A DNA stretch of 64,000 bases from Putridiphycobacter sp965230485 (GTDB lineage Bacteria > Bacteroidota > Bacteroidia > Flavobacteriales_D > Crocinitomicaceae). The translations under genes were made by a program, and so were the position numbers. The notes beneath the pieces are model-generated. The model saw nothing but the letters and a program-made list of their open reading frames with translations, was not told the DNA's origin and did no database searches. The stretch lies in the NCBI GenBank assembly GCA_965230485.1, contig CBDDLA010000001.1, positions 496,001 to 560,000 of the forward strand. The letters run 5' to 3'. Positions 53,805-63,103 of the stretch are shown piece by piece (the stretch's first letter is position 1; every line of letters starts with the position of its first letter).

Positions 53805-54506
53805 ATGAAGTATGTATTATCATTTTGTTTTTTTACATTTTTAAGTCTCTCCTGTCAAAAGGATCCAGCGAAAACAGCTTTTTTATATGGCCGCTTAATA
53901 GACGACTGCAACGGTAAACCTGTGACAAATCAAACTGTTCAATTTTATCGAAATTTCAAAGAAGGAGCTACATTTCTTGAGCTAGATACTGAAACCAAGT
54001 TACTAGAAGAGGTTGTTACTGATGAGGACGGTTTTTTCTACTTTACTGGTATGGATTATACGACAAAGTCTACATCTAGCTACAGCAATAGTTCTGTTAG
54101 AATAAACAAGGGTACTTACTTAGCATCAGGACATCTAGGAAAAGGGGAAGATGCTGAGAAAGGAGAAAGCATTTTCGTTCATGACATAGGTGATGTTTTG
54201 TTTAATGGAATGACACTAAATGTCGATCTAAGAATTGAGGCAAACTCATATGATTCTGTTAAAATATTTAGTGCTTTCTATAATGTAAATATAATCTTGT
54301 CTGATATTCAAGAAGGCTATTTTATGGGAAATATTCCTAAACAAAAAGCAGTGATTAAAAACTTTTGGGGAGATGAAAATGATTTAAAATATAATCTCTA
54401 TTTAAGATATGAATTCTATAAAAATGATAAAATTATAAAAACGGATTTTCAAGATTCCTTTTTTGATCAATGTGCTACTTCAATAGAAATTTTATATGAA
54501 CATTAG
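53805..54506 (+). CDS. Hypothetical lipoprotein with Ig-like beta domain
   Basis: 233 residues; signal ends SLSC with mature Cys17, then QKD, typical of Bacteroidota lipoproteins. The first mature module (about 25-85) reads FLYGRLIDDCNGKPVTNQTV followed by VTDEDGFFYFTGMDY, the carboxypeptidase-regulatory-like/CNA-B-type fold seen in many surface and TonB-associated proteins. The rest is beta-rich without recognised motif. Stands alone after the pckA terminator, convergent with the coiled-coil lipoprotein gene. Confidence 0.72.
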   Translation: MKYVLSFCFFTFLSLSCQKDPAKTAFLYGRLIDDCNGKPVTNQTVQFYRNFKEGATFLELDTETKLLEEVVTDEDGFFYFTGMDYTTKSTSSYSNSSVRINKGTYLASGHLGKGEDAEKGESIFVHDIGDVLFNGMTLNVDLRIEANSYDSVKIFSAFYNVNIILSDIQEGYFMGNIPKQKAVIKNFWGDENDLKYNLYLRYEFYKNDKIIKTDFQDSFFDQCATSIEILYEH

Positions 54507-54557
54507 TTTTGTTCATCATAAAAATCAGATCATAACAGCAGAATAGTACAATTATAT

Positions 54558-55424
54558 TTACCCTGTAACAGCGACCAAATATTTAGAAACTTTCCAAAAT
54601 TTCTGGGCATCTAAAATATTTAAAACATGCTTACTACCCTCTGATTTGATATTATACGAGCTCGAAGGGTGATCAGAAATTAACTTAACCTTCTTACCCC
54701 CGTTTATTTCAATTTCCGAAATCTTGGTAATATCAATTTTTGTGAAGTAATCTTCATTAAAATTATCATTTAATTCTGTTTTCTTTCCAATACCAATAAA
54801 ACCACCTTCTTTAACTAAAACTCCATTGGCCTCTAGTTCGTCAAATGAACCATAAGCATAATAGGCAGTATTTAATTCTATAATAGTTTCTGCAGCAAGC
54901 GTTGATTGTTCCTGATAGGCTTCTAATAATTCTACATATTCCCTATCCAAATCTGATAATTCGGTTCTAAGTAGCTCAATTTCTTGATCTTGGACTTCAA
55001 TTTTTGACTGCAAATTTGTAATTAGCTTTTCTAATTCGCTAATTTTGCCATTACTGCTCTTCAACTTTTTGTTTAAAGCATTAATTTTCTTTTGATTGGC
55101 TTCACGCAAGTAATTAATATTTTGAATTTCTTGTAAAATCCACTGCTTACCATCCTCAGCTAATTCAACATCTTTTGACTTGAATCTAATTTCATCTTCT
55201 TTTAGATTAATTTTAGCCAGATTCTCTTCGATTTCATTGAAAAGCATGATTGATTCATTTAAGACGGAATCCTTTTCTTGTAATTGTGACTGCAATAGTC
55301 TATTATCAGACTTTAGTTTTGCTATTTCTTCCGCACTTATTTCAACATTAGATTCTGTAGTGTCGTTCTTACATGCTATTGTGGCTATACTTAAAATACC
55401 AATTAAAATAAACTTATTCATCAT
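54558..55424 (-). CDS. Coiled-coil lipoprotein, Cbp1-like
   Basis: 288 residues. Lipobox ATIAC (mature Cys18), then a long coiled coil (about 30-190; heptads such as NKKLKSSNGKISELEKLITN) and a compact C-terminal domain (about 195-288): IIELNTAYYAYGSFDELEAN, KEGGFIGIGKKTELN, ISDHPSSSYNIK and AQKFWKVSKYLVAVTG. This layout matches the Bacteroidota family annotated as Cbp1-type collagen-binding glycoprotein adhesins; collagen binding itself is known only for a few pathogens, so I treat it as a family label. Two Met codons in a row give a one-residue start ambiguity. Confidence 0.75.
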   Translation of the reverse strand: MMNKFILIGILSIATIACKNDTTESNVEISAEEIAKLKSDNRLLQSQLQEKDSVLNESIMLFNEIEENLAKINLKEDEIRFKSKDVELAEDGKQWILQEIQNINYLREANQKKINALNKKLKSSNGKISELEKLITNLQSKIEVQDQEIELLRTELSDLDREYVELLEAYQEQSTLAAETIIELNTAYYAYGSFDELEANGVLVKEGGFIGIGKKTELNDNFNEDYFTKIDITKISEIEINGGKKVKLISDHPSSSYNIKSEGSKHVLNILDAQKFWKVSKYLVAVTG

Positions 55425-55532
55425 TTTTGATTTAATCTACGCGCAAATTTAATACTTTTACTTCTTAATTAAAACAGAATTAGGCCCCTTTGTTAATAAT
55501 ACTTTATTGTTAATAATATCAATGAAATCATT

Positions 55533-57401
55533 TTGAAAATTCTCCCAGTATATATTCTTAATTTTTTTAAAAAATTTGTGCTATTAGTTGCTGCGTTTTC
55601 ATTGGCTAGGGTTTTATTTTATTATTTTAATAAAATTCAATTTCAACAAGCTAATTTCTATGACTTTTTAGTAGGATTTTGGTTTGATTGTATTACTGCT
55701 GCAATATTATTTATACCACTTTTAGCTATTGAAATATTTCCTCAATTCTGGAGGAAAGAAAGATGGCATAGACGTTTATTAAAAACTGTGTTTATGCTTA
55801 TTTTTAGCCTCAGTTTACTTATTAATTTTGCTGATATTGAATATTTTAAATTTACGAGCACAAGAAGTAATTTCTCAACATTCAAAATGCTATCTTATGG
55901 GTCCGATTTTGCGAATCAAATCCCTTCGTTTATTAAAGATTATTGGTATTTACTGCTAATTATGTTGGGGTTAATTATGTTGGCAAATTGGACTTATAAT
56001 AAGTGGATCAGGACGGTTAAGACAGAAACCAAATTAAAAAAACAGCTATTCTTTTTTTTTACGTTAATCATTATTTCGCTTAGTATCGGCAGAGGTTGGG
56101 GTTTAAGACCTATATCACCTATACATGCCGCTCAATATACTTTAGACCAAAACGTTCCTTTGGTGCTTAATTCGGCCTTTACAATTATTAAATCCTATGG
56201 TAAAAAACCACTTACGGAAAAAAAGTATTTCGAAAACCAGTCGATTAAAAATTGGTTTAATCCAATCAAACAATACGGAAATAAGCCAAAGCTAAACAAT
56301 CCAAACGTGGTAATTATTCTGCTAGAAAGCTTCTCGGTAGAATATATTGGTGCTTTGAATAATGACTCTGTTACTTACACTCCTTTTCTGGACAGTCTTA
56401 TTAGCAAAGGATTGGTATTTAAAAACTGCTTTGCTAATGGCAAAAAATCAATTGATGCTGTACCCTCGGTCATTTCAAGTCTTCCTAAATTAATGGAAGA
56501 AGAATTCATTACATCAATTTATGCTACCAATCAATTAGAATCACTTCCTGAATTATTGAAAAAAAGGGGATATACTTCAAGTTTTTATCATGGTGCTACA
56601 AATGGGTCCATGAATTTTGATGGATTTGCGTCAAAAGTAAAATTTGACAATTATTATGGCAGAAAAGAATATGGTAATGATAATGATTTTGATGGTACAT
56701 GGGGGATTTATGATCATCTTTTTCTTCCGTGGACATCAATCAGTATATCCAAAATGAAAGAGCCCTTTTTAGGAACTATTTTTAGCCTTTCTTCTCATCC
56801 ACCATATAATATTCCAGAAGAGTTGAGAAATAGGTTTAGCGGCAGTAAGACGTTAATGCATGATGCTGTTAGATACGCTGATTATTCATTAAGTCTGTTT
56901 TTTAAAAATGCAAAACAATATGACTGGTATGAAAATACGTTATTTGTTATTACTGCTGATCATACCTCCTCATCATCTAATCCAAAATATTTTAATGATA
57001 GAGGAGTAATGTCAATACCATTAGTGTTCTTTCATCCAAAAAATGACTTTTTCAGAGGAGTTTCTTCTAAAATTGTTGGTCAATTCGATATTATGCCTAC
57101 AATTCTAGACCTAATTGGTTGTCATAATCCATTTTATAGTTTTGGGGAAAGCATTTTTTCTGATAAAGATGGTTTTTCGGTTACTCAACTCGGCAATAAG
57201 TACTTGGTTTTTGGAATGGATCATTTCCTTGTTTTCCAAAACGGTAAAATCAAAAAATTATATGAAATAAGCGATAAAATGCTTAAAACAAATTTGCTTC
57301 ATAAAAAACCAGAGTTAGCAAAAGTTTTAAAAAACAAGCTCCTTGCATTCATTCAAACCTATCATAACGGAATGATTGAAAACAATTTAAAAGCAAAATA
57401 A
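55533..57401 (+). CDS. LTA-synthase-like sulfatase-fold membrane enzyme
   Basis: 622 residues: five membrane spans in the first about 200 residues (VLLVAAFSLARVLFYYF, FDCITAAILFIPLLAIEIF, TVFMLIFSLSLLINFAD and two more), then a periplasmic alkaline-phosphatase-superfamily domain. Metal-site blocks are VVIILLESFSVEYIGA, the nucleophile region NGKKSIDAVPSVISSLP (Ser where Gram-positive LtaS has Thr), SLSSHPPYN and FVITADHTSSSSN. In Gram-negative Bacteroidota the acceptor is unlikely to be lipoteichoic acid; transfer of phosphoglycerol or phosphoethanolamine to an envelope glycan is more plausible. TTG start at 55533. The lipid kinase gene follows after two bases. Confidence 0.85.
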   Translation: MKILPVYILNFFKKFVLLVAAFSLARVLFYYFNKIQFQQANFYDFLVGFWFDCITAAILFIPLLAIEIFPQFWRKERWHRRLLKTVFMLIFSLSLLINFADIEYFKFTSTRSNFSTFKMLSYGSDFANQIPSFIKDYWYLLLIMLGLIMLANWTYNKWIRTVKTETKLKKQLFFFFTLIIISLSIGRGWGLRPISPIHAAQYTLDQNVPLVLNSAFTIIKSYGKKPLTEKKYFENQSIKNWFNPIKQYGNKPKLNNPNVVIILLESFSVEYIGALNNDSVTYTPFLDSLISKGLVFKNCFANGKKSIDAVPSVISSLPKLMEEEFITSIYATNQLESLPELLKKRGYTSSFYHGATNGSMNFDGFASKVKFDNYYGRKEYGNDNDFDGTWGIYDHLFLPWTSISISKMKEPFLGTIFSLSSHPPYNIPEELRNRFSGSKTLMHDAVRYADYSLSLFFKNAKQYDWYENTLFVITADHTSSSSNPKYFNDRGVMSIPLVFFHPKNDFFRGVSSKIVGQFDIMPTILDLIGCHNPFYSFGESIFSDKDGFSVTQLGNKYLVFGMDHFLVFQNGKIKKLYEISDKMLKTNLLHKKPELAKVLKNKLLAFIQTYHNGMIENNLKAK

Positions 57402-57403
57402 TT

Positions 57404-58291
57404 ATGCCTATCAAAAGGAAAATATTATTTATTATTAATCCAATTTCTGGTATTGGTAAAAAAGATGTTCTTCCTAACTTAATTAAAAATGAAATTCTAC
57501 ATCAGAAATTTTCATATGTCATTAAATATACCAAATATAAAAATCATGGAGCCGAAATAGCCATTACTGAAAAGAATGATTTTGATGCTATTATAGCTAT
57601 TGGCGGAGATGGAACTGTTAATGAAATAGGAACCGCTTTGCTAATGTCAAATTGTGCTTTAGGAATTATACCGACTGGCTCAGGAAATGGTATTGCAAGA
57701 CACCTAAAAATATCTAGAAATTTAAAAAAAGCGCTTGGCATAATTAACCGTTTTAAGATAGAAACTATTGATACTGGTATTTGTAACGATAAAGCATTTA
57801 TAGGGGTATGTGGTTTTGGATTTGATGCTCATATTGCTGAAGCATTTGAAAAGTACCATAAACGTGGACTTAGAAGCTATGCCCAATTGATAAGAAAAGA
57901 ATATTTAAAGTATACTCCTTTAAACTTTAGCATAACCGGTGACACATTCTCGCTCAATAAACAAGCCCTATTGGTTTGTATATCTAACTCTTCTGAGTAT
58001 GGCAATGGCTTTGCCATTTCTCCACAATCTGAAATGCAGGATGGCCAATTTGAATTGGTGATTATTGATAAATTTAAACTCTGGTCTACTCCTATTATGC
58101 TGAGCCGTTTTTTTACAAAAAAAATTGATAAGTCAAAACATCATACTGCTATTAATTTTCACAATTCTGTTCGGATTAAAGTAGATAAAAATGGACCTGT
58201 ATCATTCCATATTGATGGAGAGCACTTCACGACTAAAAATGTTGAGTTTAAGATTGCAGTTAAACCAAAATCTTTGAAAATACTGGTTTAA
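57404..58291 (+). CDS. Diacylglycerol/YegS-type lipid kinase
   Basis: 295 residues of the DAGK catalytic family: LFIINPISGIGKKDVLPNLI, nucleotide-binding IIAIGGDGTVNEIG, GIIPTGSGNGIARHL, and a C-terminal beta domain ending VSFHIDGEHFTTKN. Predicted to phosphorylate diacylglycerol or a related lipid at the inner membrane. Its start lies two bases after the stop of the LTA-synthase-like gene; that enzyme class releases diacylglycerol when it moves phosphoglycerol from phosphatidylglycerol, so recycling of the by-product is a natural reason for the pairing. Confidence 0.9.
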   Translation: MPIKRKILFIINPISGIGKKDVLPNLIKNEILHQKFSYVIKYTKYKNHGAEIAITEKNDFDAIIAIGGDGTVNEIGTALLMSNCALGIIPTGSGNGIARHLKISRNLKKALGIINRFKIETIDTGICNDKAFIGVCGFGFDAHIAEAFEKYHKRGLRSYAQLIRKEYLKYTPLNFSITGDTFSLNKQALLVCISNSSEYGNGFAISPQSEMQDGQFELVIIDKFKLWSTPIMLSRFFTKKIDKSKHHTAINFHNSVRIKVDKNGPVSFHIDGEHFTTKNVEFKIAVKPKSLKILV

Positions 58292-58371
58292 ATTAGTCTG
58301 TAACTTTTAAAGCCTAATGATTGTTTTACTAAAAGTAAGGTTATTCAAGCAATATAAATTATAGGTATATT

Positions 58372-59226
58372 ATGAAATCATTAGCAACTCTCGTCTTTAT
58401 CATTTTTTTCTTATCATTTAATATATTGGCTCAACGACTCAATAACAATCAAATAAATGCACTCCCCATTGAAACTAATCCTGCATTGACAGGAATTTTC
58501 AGCAGCGGAAACTTAAACCTGGGTTATCATAGTTTTTTTAATGAATCTAATTTTAACACATCTTTTGCCAACTACCAAACCCATCTCACTTCAATTAATA
58601 GTGGAATTGGAATTAATATTAATCATGATGATCAATGGTTCGATTCTAGAACTGCAATTGGTATAGCTTACGCTTATCACTTTAACCTTGCTCAATCCCT
58701 CGGGCTAAGTATTGGTTTGAATGCTACTTATAATCGATTTAATACTGTTTGGCATAGCTATCCAATTAACTTAGTATTTAATAAAAACAGAGTAGATCTA
58801 AATTCGGGAGTCGTTTTGCATCACGATCGTTTTTTTGTGTCATTCAGTGTCAATCAAATTAATACCCTAGACATACCATTTCAAATCAACGCCATTTATG
58901 GTCATAAATTCAGAATTAAGAACATTAAGGATTTAGAGCTAATTCCAAATATTCGTTATGCATCTGTAGGAAAATTTCAAACCGTTGAACCCGCACTTAA
59001 CATCAATTATAGAGGATTAAAGGGAATATTCGGTCTTCAAATTAATGATTCTTATGTTATTGGGCTTGGTCACCATTGGAGTAGAATATCAATACAGTAT
59101 ATGCTAACTAAATTTACTAGTCTTCTTAACTCCCCAACTAATAATTACCATCAAGTTTCCTTACAGTTGATGCTGCCTAAGACGATTAATCGTCAAACAA
59201 AAGCACTAGATTTTAGATTATTCTAA
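58372..59226 (+). CDS. PorP/SprF-like outer-membrane protein
   Basis: 284 residues. Signal peptide about 1-20 (FIIFFLSFNILAQ) followed by the typical opening of PorP/SprF proteins, NNNQINALPIETNPALTGIF and NLNLGYHSFF, then a run of beta-strands characteristic of a small outer-membrane barrel, ending QVSLQLMLPKTI. PorP/SprF family members assist type IX secretion of specific partner proteins, often large PKD- and type B-domain adhesins encoded next to them. Here the partners are not adjacent, though a five-gene set of such adhesins lies 10 kb upstream. Family call is by pattern. Confidence 0.72.
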   Translation: MKSLATLVFIIFFLSFNILAQRLNNNQINALPIETNPALTGIFSSGNLNLGYHSFFNESNFNTSFANYQTHLTSINSGIGININHDDQWFDSRTAIGIAYAYHFNLAQSLGLSIGLNATYNRFNTVWHSYPINLVFNKNRVDLNSGVVLHHDRFFVSFSVNQINTLDIPFQINAIYGHKFRIKNIKDLELIPNIRYASVGKFQTVEPALNINYRGLKGIFGLQINDSYVIGLGHHWSRISIQYMLTKFTSLLNSPTNNYHQVSLQLMLPKTINRQTKALDFRLF

Positions 59227-59230
59227 TTAT

Positions 59231-60163
59231 CTATTTTAGTTTTTTAAGCGATTTAGCTCCTTTAAACACAAAGAAAAGACCTATTAATACGAGTGGAATA
59301 CTAAGGTATTGCCCCATATTTAACCCTTCAAGGCTCTGATCTATTCCATCCTGATTTTCCTTAATGAATTCAATAAAAAATCGTGCACCAAAAACTAAAA
59401 TAAAGAAAACGCCCAATAAAAAACCCTTAATTTGCCCAGCATTGGTTTTCCAATAAAGCCACATCAAAATCCCGAAAAAAACAAGATAACATAACGCTTC
59501 AATTAGCTGCGCAGGATACCTTGCCGGAATAGCTGCAAATACATCTGCATATTTTGAAGGATCAGAAGCTACTTCGTTATAGGCTGCATTTAGTTTATCG
59601 CTATAATTATCACTCGTAATTCCAGTCGTATTAGTAGCTTCAAGCACTAGATTACTTGATTCACCATCTCTTAAAAATTTAAATCCAAAAAATGCATCCG
59701 TTTTCTTCCCCAAAATTTCATGGTTAAACAAATTCCCTAAACGAATTAAAAATGCCGATAAAGCTGTTGGCACCACTAACCTATCTAAAATCCATAAAAT
59801 ACCTTTATTAATTATGTTTCTATTAAGTAAAATAGCGGCTATAATAATTCCAATTGCACCACCATGACTAGCCAAACCTCCTTCCCAAATGTACAATATT
59901 TCGATAGGATTGCTAAGGTATACATCAGGTTGATAAAAAAGACAATGCCCTAACCTGGCGCCTAAAACACCACCCACTAAAACATATATAAATGTTTTGT
60001 CCATCCATGCATCAGGGGACTTTTCATTTTTGTAAATACGATTTAAGATTAAAAAACCTAAATAAAAGCCTAATGCCCACATTAAGCCATACCAGCGTGG
60101 CGTATTCCAACTTGAAATAACCCTAGGATCAATGGTCCAATTGATGTATAAAAGATCGGTCAT
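59231..60163 (-). CDS. lgt: Prolipoprotein diacylglyceryl transferase
   Basis: 310 residues from the ATG at 60163 (MTDLLYINWTIDPRVI). The frame is open 11 codons further, to an ATG at 60196, but those residues are not membrane-like or family-like. Lgt transfers diacylglycerol from phosphatidylglycerol to the lipobox cysteine of prolipoproteins. Seven spans; signature GGLASHGGAIGIIIAA (HGG motif), RLGNLFNHEILGK with the conserved Arg/Asn, and a Pro-rich RYPAQLIEALCY block. The insertion about 180-215 (between GKKTD and the next span) is longer than in E. coli, as is common in this phylum. Confidence 0.95.
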   Translation of the reverse strand: MTDLLYINWTIDPRVISSWNTPRWYGLMWALGFYLGFLILNRIYKNEKSPDAWMDKTFIYVLVGGVLGARLGHCLFYQPDVYLSNPIEILYIWEGGLASHGGAIGIIIAAILLNRNIINKGILWILDRLVVPTALSAFLIRLGNLFNHEILGKKTDAFFGFKFLRDGESSNLVLEATNTTGITSDNYSDKLNAAYNEVASDPSKYADVFAAIPARYPAQLIEALCYLVFFGILMWLYWKTNAGQIKGFLLGVFFILVFGARFFIEFIKENQDGIDQSLEGLNMGQYLSIPLVLIGLFFVFKGAKSLKKLK

Positions 60164-60304
60164 GCATTTAATTTTGACGAAATTAATCATTATCACTAAA
60201 AGAAAAAAATGTTGATAAACTATTCACTAAATAAGATCTTTTTATAACCTATCATCTGATAAAATTTGCCATATTTGCAAACCAATTTTAATACTTAATA
60301 CAGT

Positions 60305-61378
60305 ATGTCGAAACAACATAATTTTGGTGCAGGACCATGCATCTTACCTCAGGAAGTTTTTGAGGAAGCTTCAAAAGCTGTTGTCAATTTTAATGGATTA
60401 TCAATCTTGGAGGTATCACACCGAAGTCCAGATTTTGTAGCTGTTATGGATGAGGCAATTACATTAGTAAAAAAGGCACTTAACGTACCTGAAGGATATG
60501 CAGTGATGTTTTTACAGGGCGGGGCAAGTTTAGGTTTTTTGATTTCTGCAATGAATATGGCCGGAAGGCATAAAAAAGCGGCATATATTGATACCGGTGC
60601 TTGGTCATCTAAAGCCATTAAAGAAGCTATTAACGGAGGTATTGAAGTGGATATAATTGCCAGCTCAAAAGACAATAATTACAAGAGCATTCCTTCGACC
60701 GGAACCATAGAAGGTGATTACGACTTTATTCACTACACTTCCAACAACACCATTTATGGCACACAATTTAAGAACAAGGTAGATGCCAAAATACCAGTTG
60801 TTTGCGACATGTCTTCTGATATATTTTCAAGAACGATTAATGTTTCGGATTATGATATTATTTATGCTGGTGCTCAAAAAAACCTTGGGCCTGCAGGAGC
60901 AACATTATATATTGTTAAGGAATCTATCTTAGGTCAATCTTCGCTTAAAATCCCTACGTACTTAAACTTAAAAACGCACTTTGATAAAGAAAGTATGTTT
61001 AATACACCTCCTGTATTTTCAGTGTATGTCTCAATGCTCAACTTGAGGCATTTAATTAAAAATGGTGGTGTAGAAGCTATGGAAAAAGTGAACCAAGCAA
61101 AAGCTGATTTACTTTATAACGAAATTGATATTAACCCTTTATTTATGGGTAACGTTAGCATTGAAGATCGTTCAAATATGAACGTGACTTTTGTGCTAAC
61201 TGATGAAAATCTGACAGATGCATTTAACGAAGCCTGGAAAAAAGCCAATATCATTGGTCTAAAAGGTCACCGATCAGCAGGAGGCTACAGAGCTTCAATG
61301 TATAATGCTCTTCCGTTATCATCTGTTGAGCATCTTGTAAGTGTAATGAAAGAATTTACTGCCAAACACATCAGATAA
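60305..61378 (+). CDS. serC: Phosphoserine aminotransferase
   Basis: 357 residues; PLP enzyme making phosphoserine from 3-phosphohydroxypyruvate. Opening HNFGAGPCILPQEVFEE, VSHRSPDFVAVMDEA, FLQGGASLGFLISAMN, DMSSDIFSRTINV, and the PLP lysine in IYAGAQKNLGPAG; ending GHRSAGGYRASMYNALPLSS. First gene of a three-gene run with serA (seven-base gap) and rpe (seven-base gap), closed by a terminator at 63024. Confidence 0.97.
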   Translation: MSKQHNFGAGPCILPQEVFEEASKAVVNFNGLSILEVSHRSPDFVAVMDEAITLVKKALNVPEGYAVMFLQGGASLGFLISAMNMAGRHKKAAYIDTGAWSSKAIKEAINGGIEVDIIASSKDNNYKSIPSTGTIEGDYDFIHYTSNNTIYGTQFKNKVDAKIPVVCDMSSDIFSRTINVSDYDIIYAGAQKNLGPAGATLYIVKESILGQSSLKIPTYLNLKTHFDKESMFNTPPVFSVYVSMLNLRHLIKNGGVEAMEKVNQAKADLLYNEIDINPLFMGNVSIEDRSNMNVTFVLTDENLTDAFNEAWKKANIIGLKGHRSAGGYRASMYNALPLSSVEHLVSVMKEFTAKHIR

Positions 61379-61385
61379 AATAAAT

Positions 61386-62342
61386 ATGAAAATTTTAGCA
61401 AACGACGGCATTTCAGTAGAAGGAATTAATGCCTTAGAAAAAGGAGGTTTTACAGTTTTGACCGATAATATTGCTCAAGCAGATCTCATTTCAGAAATCA
61501 ATAATCAAGATATTGTTGGTTTGTTAGTACGAAGCGCTACAACAGTGCGTCAGGATTTAATTGACGCTTGCCCAGGTCTTAAACTGATTGGCAGAGGTGG
61601 TGTTGGAATGGATAATATTGATGTAGACTATGCCCGTTCAAAGGGTCTTCACGTTATTAATACTCCAGGAGCTTCTTCACAATCTGTTGCTGAGCTTGTA
61701 ATGGCTAATTTATTCTCACTTTCTAGGGGTATTTTCCATTCTAATAGAGTAATGCCTTCTAGTGGTAATACAGAATTTAAAACCTTGAAAAAAAAGTATG
61801 CTAAAGGGCAAGAATTAAGAGGAAAAACCATTGGTATTGTTGGGTTTGGAAGAATCGGACAAGCTTTGGCGAGTTACTGCCTGGGTTGTGGTATGAACGT
61901 CATTCCTATAGACAGGGAAGTGAATGAGTATTCGATTTCTTTAAATATAAACGGCCAGGGCATAAATACATCTTTGGTTTCGCAAAACGATTTTAATTCA
62001 CTTTTACCTTCATTAGATTACATTTCTCTGCATGTTCCAAAACAGACCAATGGTGATGCAGTAATTAGTGAAATAGAAATCAATGACATGAAAGATGGGG
62101 TAATTATCGTCAATGCTGCCAGAGGAGGTGTGATTGACGAAGATGCCTTAATTTCTGGTATTAATTCAGGTAAAATTAGAGCTGCCGCCTTAGACGTATT
62201 TGAAAATGAACCAGCACCAAGAACTGACATACTATCCCATGAACAAATTGCTAGCACGCCGCATATTGGTGCAGCAACTGTTGAGGCACAGTCTAGAATT
62301 GGAGAAGAACTCGCTGAACAGATTATTACGTTACTAAAATAA
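61386..62342 (+). CDS. serA: D-3-phosphoglycerate dehydrogenase (short form)
   Basis: 318 residues; oxidises 3-phosphoglycerate, first step of serine synthesis, the step before serC. Rossmann signature GIVGFGRIGQALASYCLG; catalytic residues in VNAARGGVIDEDAL (Arg), FENEPAPRTD (Glu) and STPHIGAATVEA (His). GRGGVGMDNIDVDYARSKGL is the substrate-side block. There is no C-terminal ACT or ASB regulatory domain, so direct serine feedback through an ACT domain is not expected. Pairing with serC makes the assignment to PGDH rather than another 2-hydroxyacid dehydrogenase likely. Confidence 0.93.
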   Translation: MKILANDGISVEGINALEKGGFTVLTDNIAQADLISEINNQDIVGLLVRSATTVRQDLIDACPGLKLIGRGGVGMDNIDVDYARSKGLHVINTPGASSQSVAELVMANLFSLSRGIFHSNRVMPSSGNTEFKTLKKKYAKGQELRGKTIGIVGFGRIGQALASYCLGCGMNVIPIDREVNEYSISLNINGQGINTSLVSQNDFNSLLPSLDYISLHVPKQTNGDAVISEIEINDMKDGVIIVNAARGGVIDEDALISGINSGKIRAAALDVFENEPAPRTDILSHEQIASTPHIGAATVEAQSRIGEELAEQIITLLK

Positions 62343-62349
62343 ATTTTAT

Positions 62350-62997
62350 ATGCCTATCATTTCACCATCAGTCTTAGCTTGCGACTTCGCAAACATTCAA
62401 TCAGAAGTAGAAATGATTAATCAATCGAATGCCGATTGGTTTCATATTGATATCATGGATGGTGTTTTTGTGCCCAATATTTCATTTGGATTGCCAGTAA
62501 TGGCAGCAATAGCAAAGCACGCTAATAAGCCATTAGATGTTCACCTGATGATTGTCAATCCTGACCAATATATTCATGATTTTAAAAAGGCGGGTGCTGA
62601 TTGGTTGACAGTTCACTATGAGGCTTGTCCGCATCTTCATAGAACCATACAAGCCATTAAGGCAGAAGGAATGAAAGCTGGTGTAGCATTGAATCCCCAT
62701 ACACCTGTTAATGTGCTTGAAGAAGTTATTAATGACTTAGACTTAGTATTAATTATGTCGGTTAATCCAGGATTTGGTGGTCAGAAGTTTATACCGAAAA
62801 CCGTAGAAAAAGTGGCTAAACTTAAGAAATTAATAAAAGAATCTGGTGCCCATACTCTAATTGAAGTTGATGGAGGTGTCAATAATGAAACTGGTGCAAA
62901 ATTAATTGAGGCAGGCGCTGACGCATTAGTTGCTGGTAGTTATGTTTTTAAATCAGATGATCCAAAAGTGACAATTGATTTATTAAAAACTTTGTAG
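62350..62997 (+). CDS. rpe: Ribulose-phosphate 3-epimerase
   Basis: 215 residues, TIM barrel of the pentose phosphate pathway (D-ribulose-5-phosphate to D-xylulose-5-phosphate). Signature: ISPSVLACDFANIQSEVEMI, FHIDIMDGVFVPNISFG with metal-binding His/Asp, LDVHLMIVNPDQYI, VNPGFGGQKFIP and IEVDGGVNNETG. Last gene of the serC-serA-rpe run and directly followed by a terminator. Confidence 0.97.
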   Translation: MPIISPSVLACDFANIQSEVEMINQSNADWFHIDIMDGVFVPNISFGLPVMAAIAKHANKPLDVHLMIVNPDQYIHDFKKAGADWLTVHYEACPHLHRTIQAIKAEGMKAGVALNPHTPVNVLEEVINDLDLVLIMSVNPGFGGQKFIPKTVEKVAKLKKLIKESGAHTLIEVDGGVNNETGAKLIEAGADALVAGSYVFKSDDPKVTIDLLKTL

Positions 62998-63023
62998 TAG
63001 CCCTTTGATTTTTTAGTCTTCAC

Positions 63024-63053
63024 AAAAGGTAACGATAATCGTTACCTTTTTTT
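63024..63053 (+). terminator. Rho-independent terminator after rpe
   Basis: 11-base perfect stem AAAAGGTAACG / CGTTACCTTTT with an ATAAT loop and a T tract; 27 bases after the rpe stop. Confidence 0.9.
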
Positions 63054-63103
63054 GTCCCTCCATTTTTTAACCTTATATTACTGTACTAAAAAAACTACTT
63101 GAT

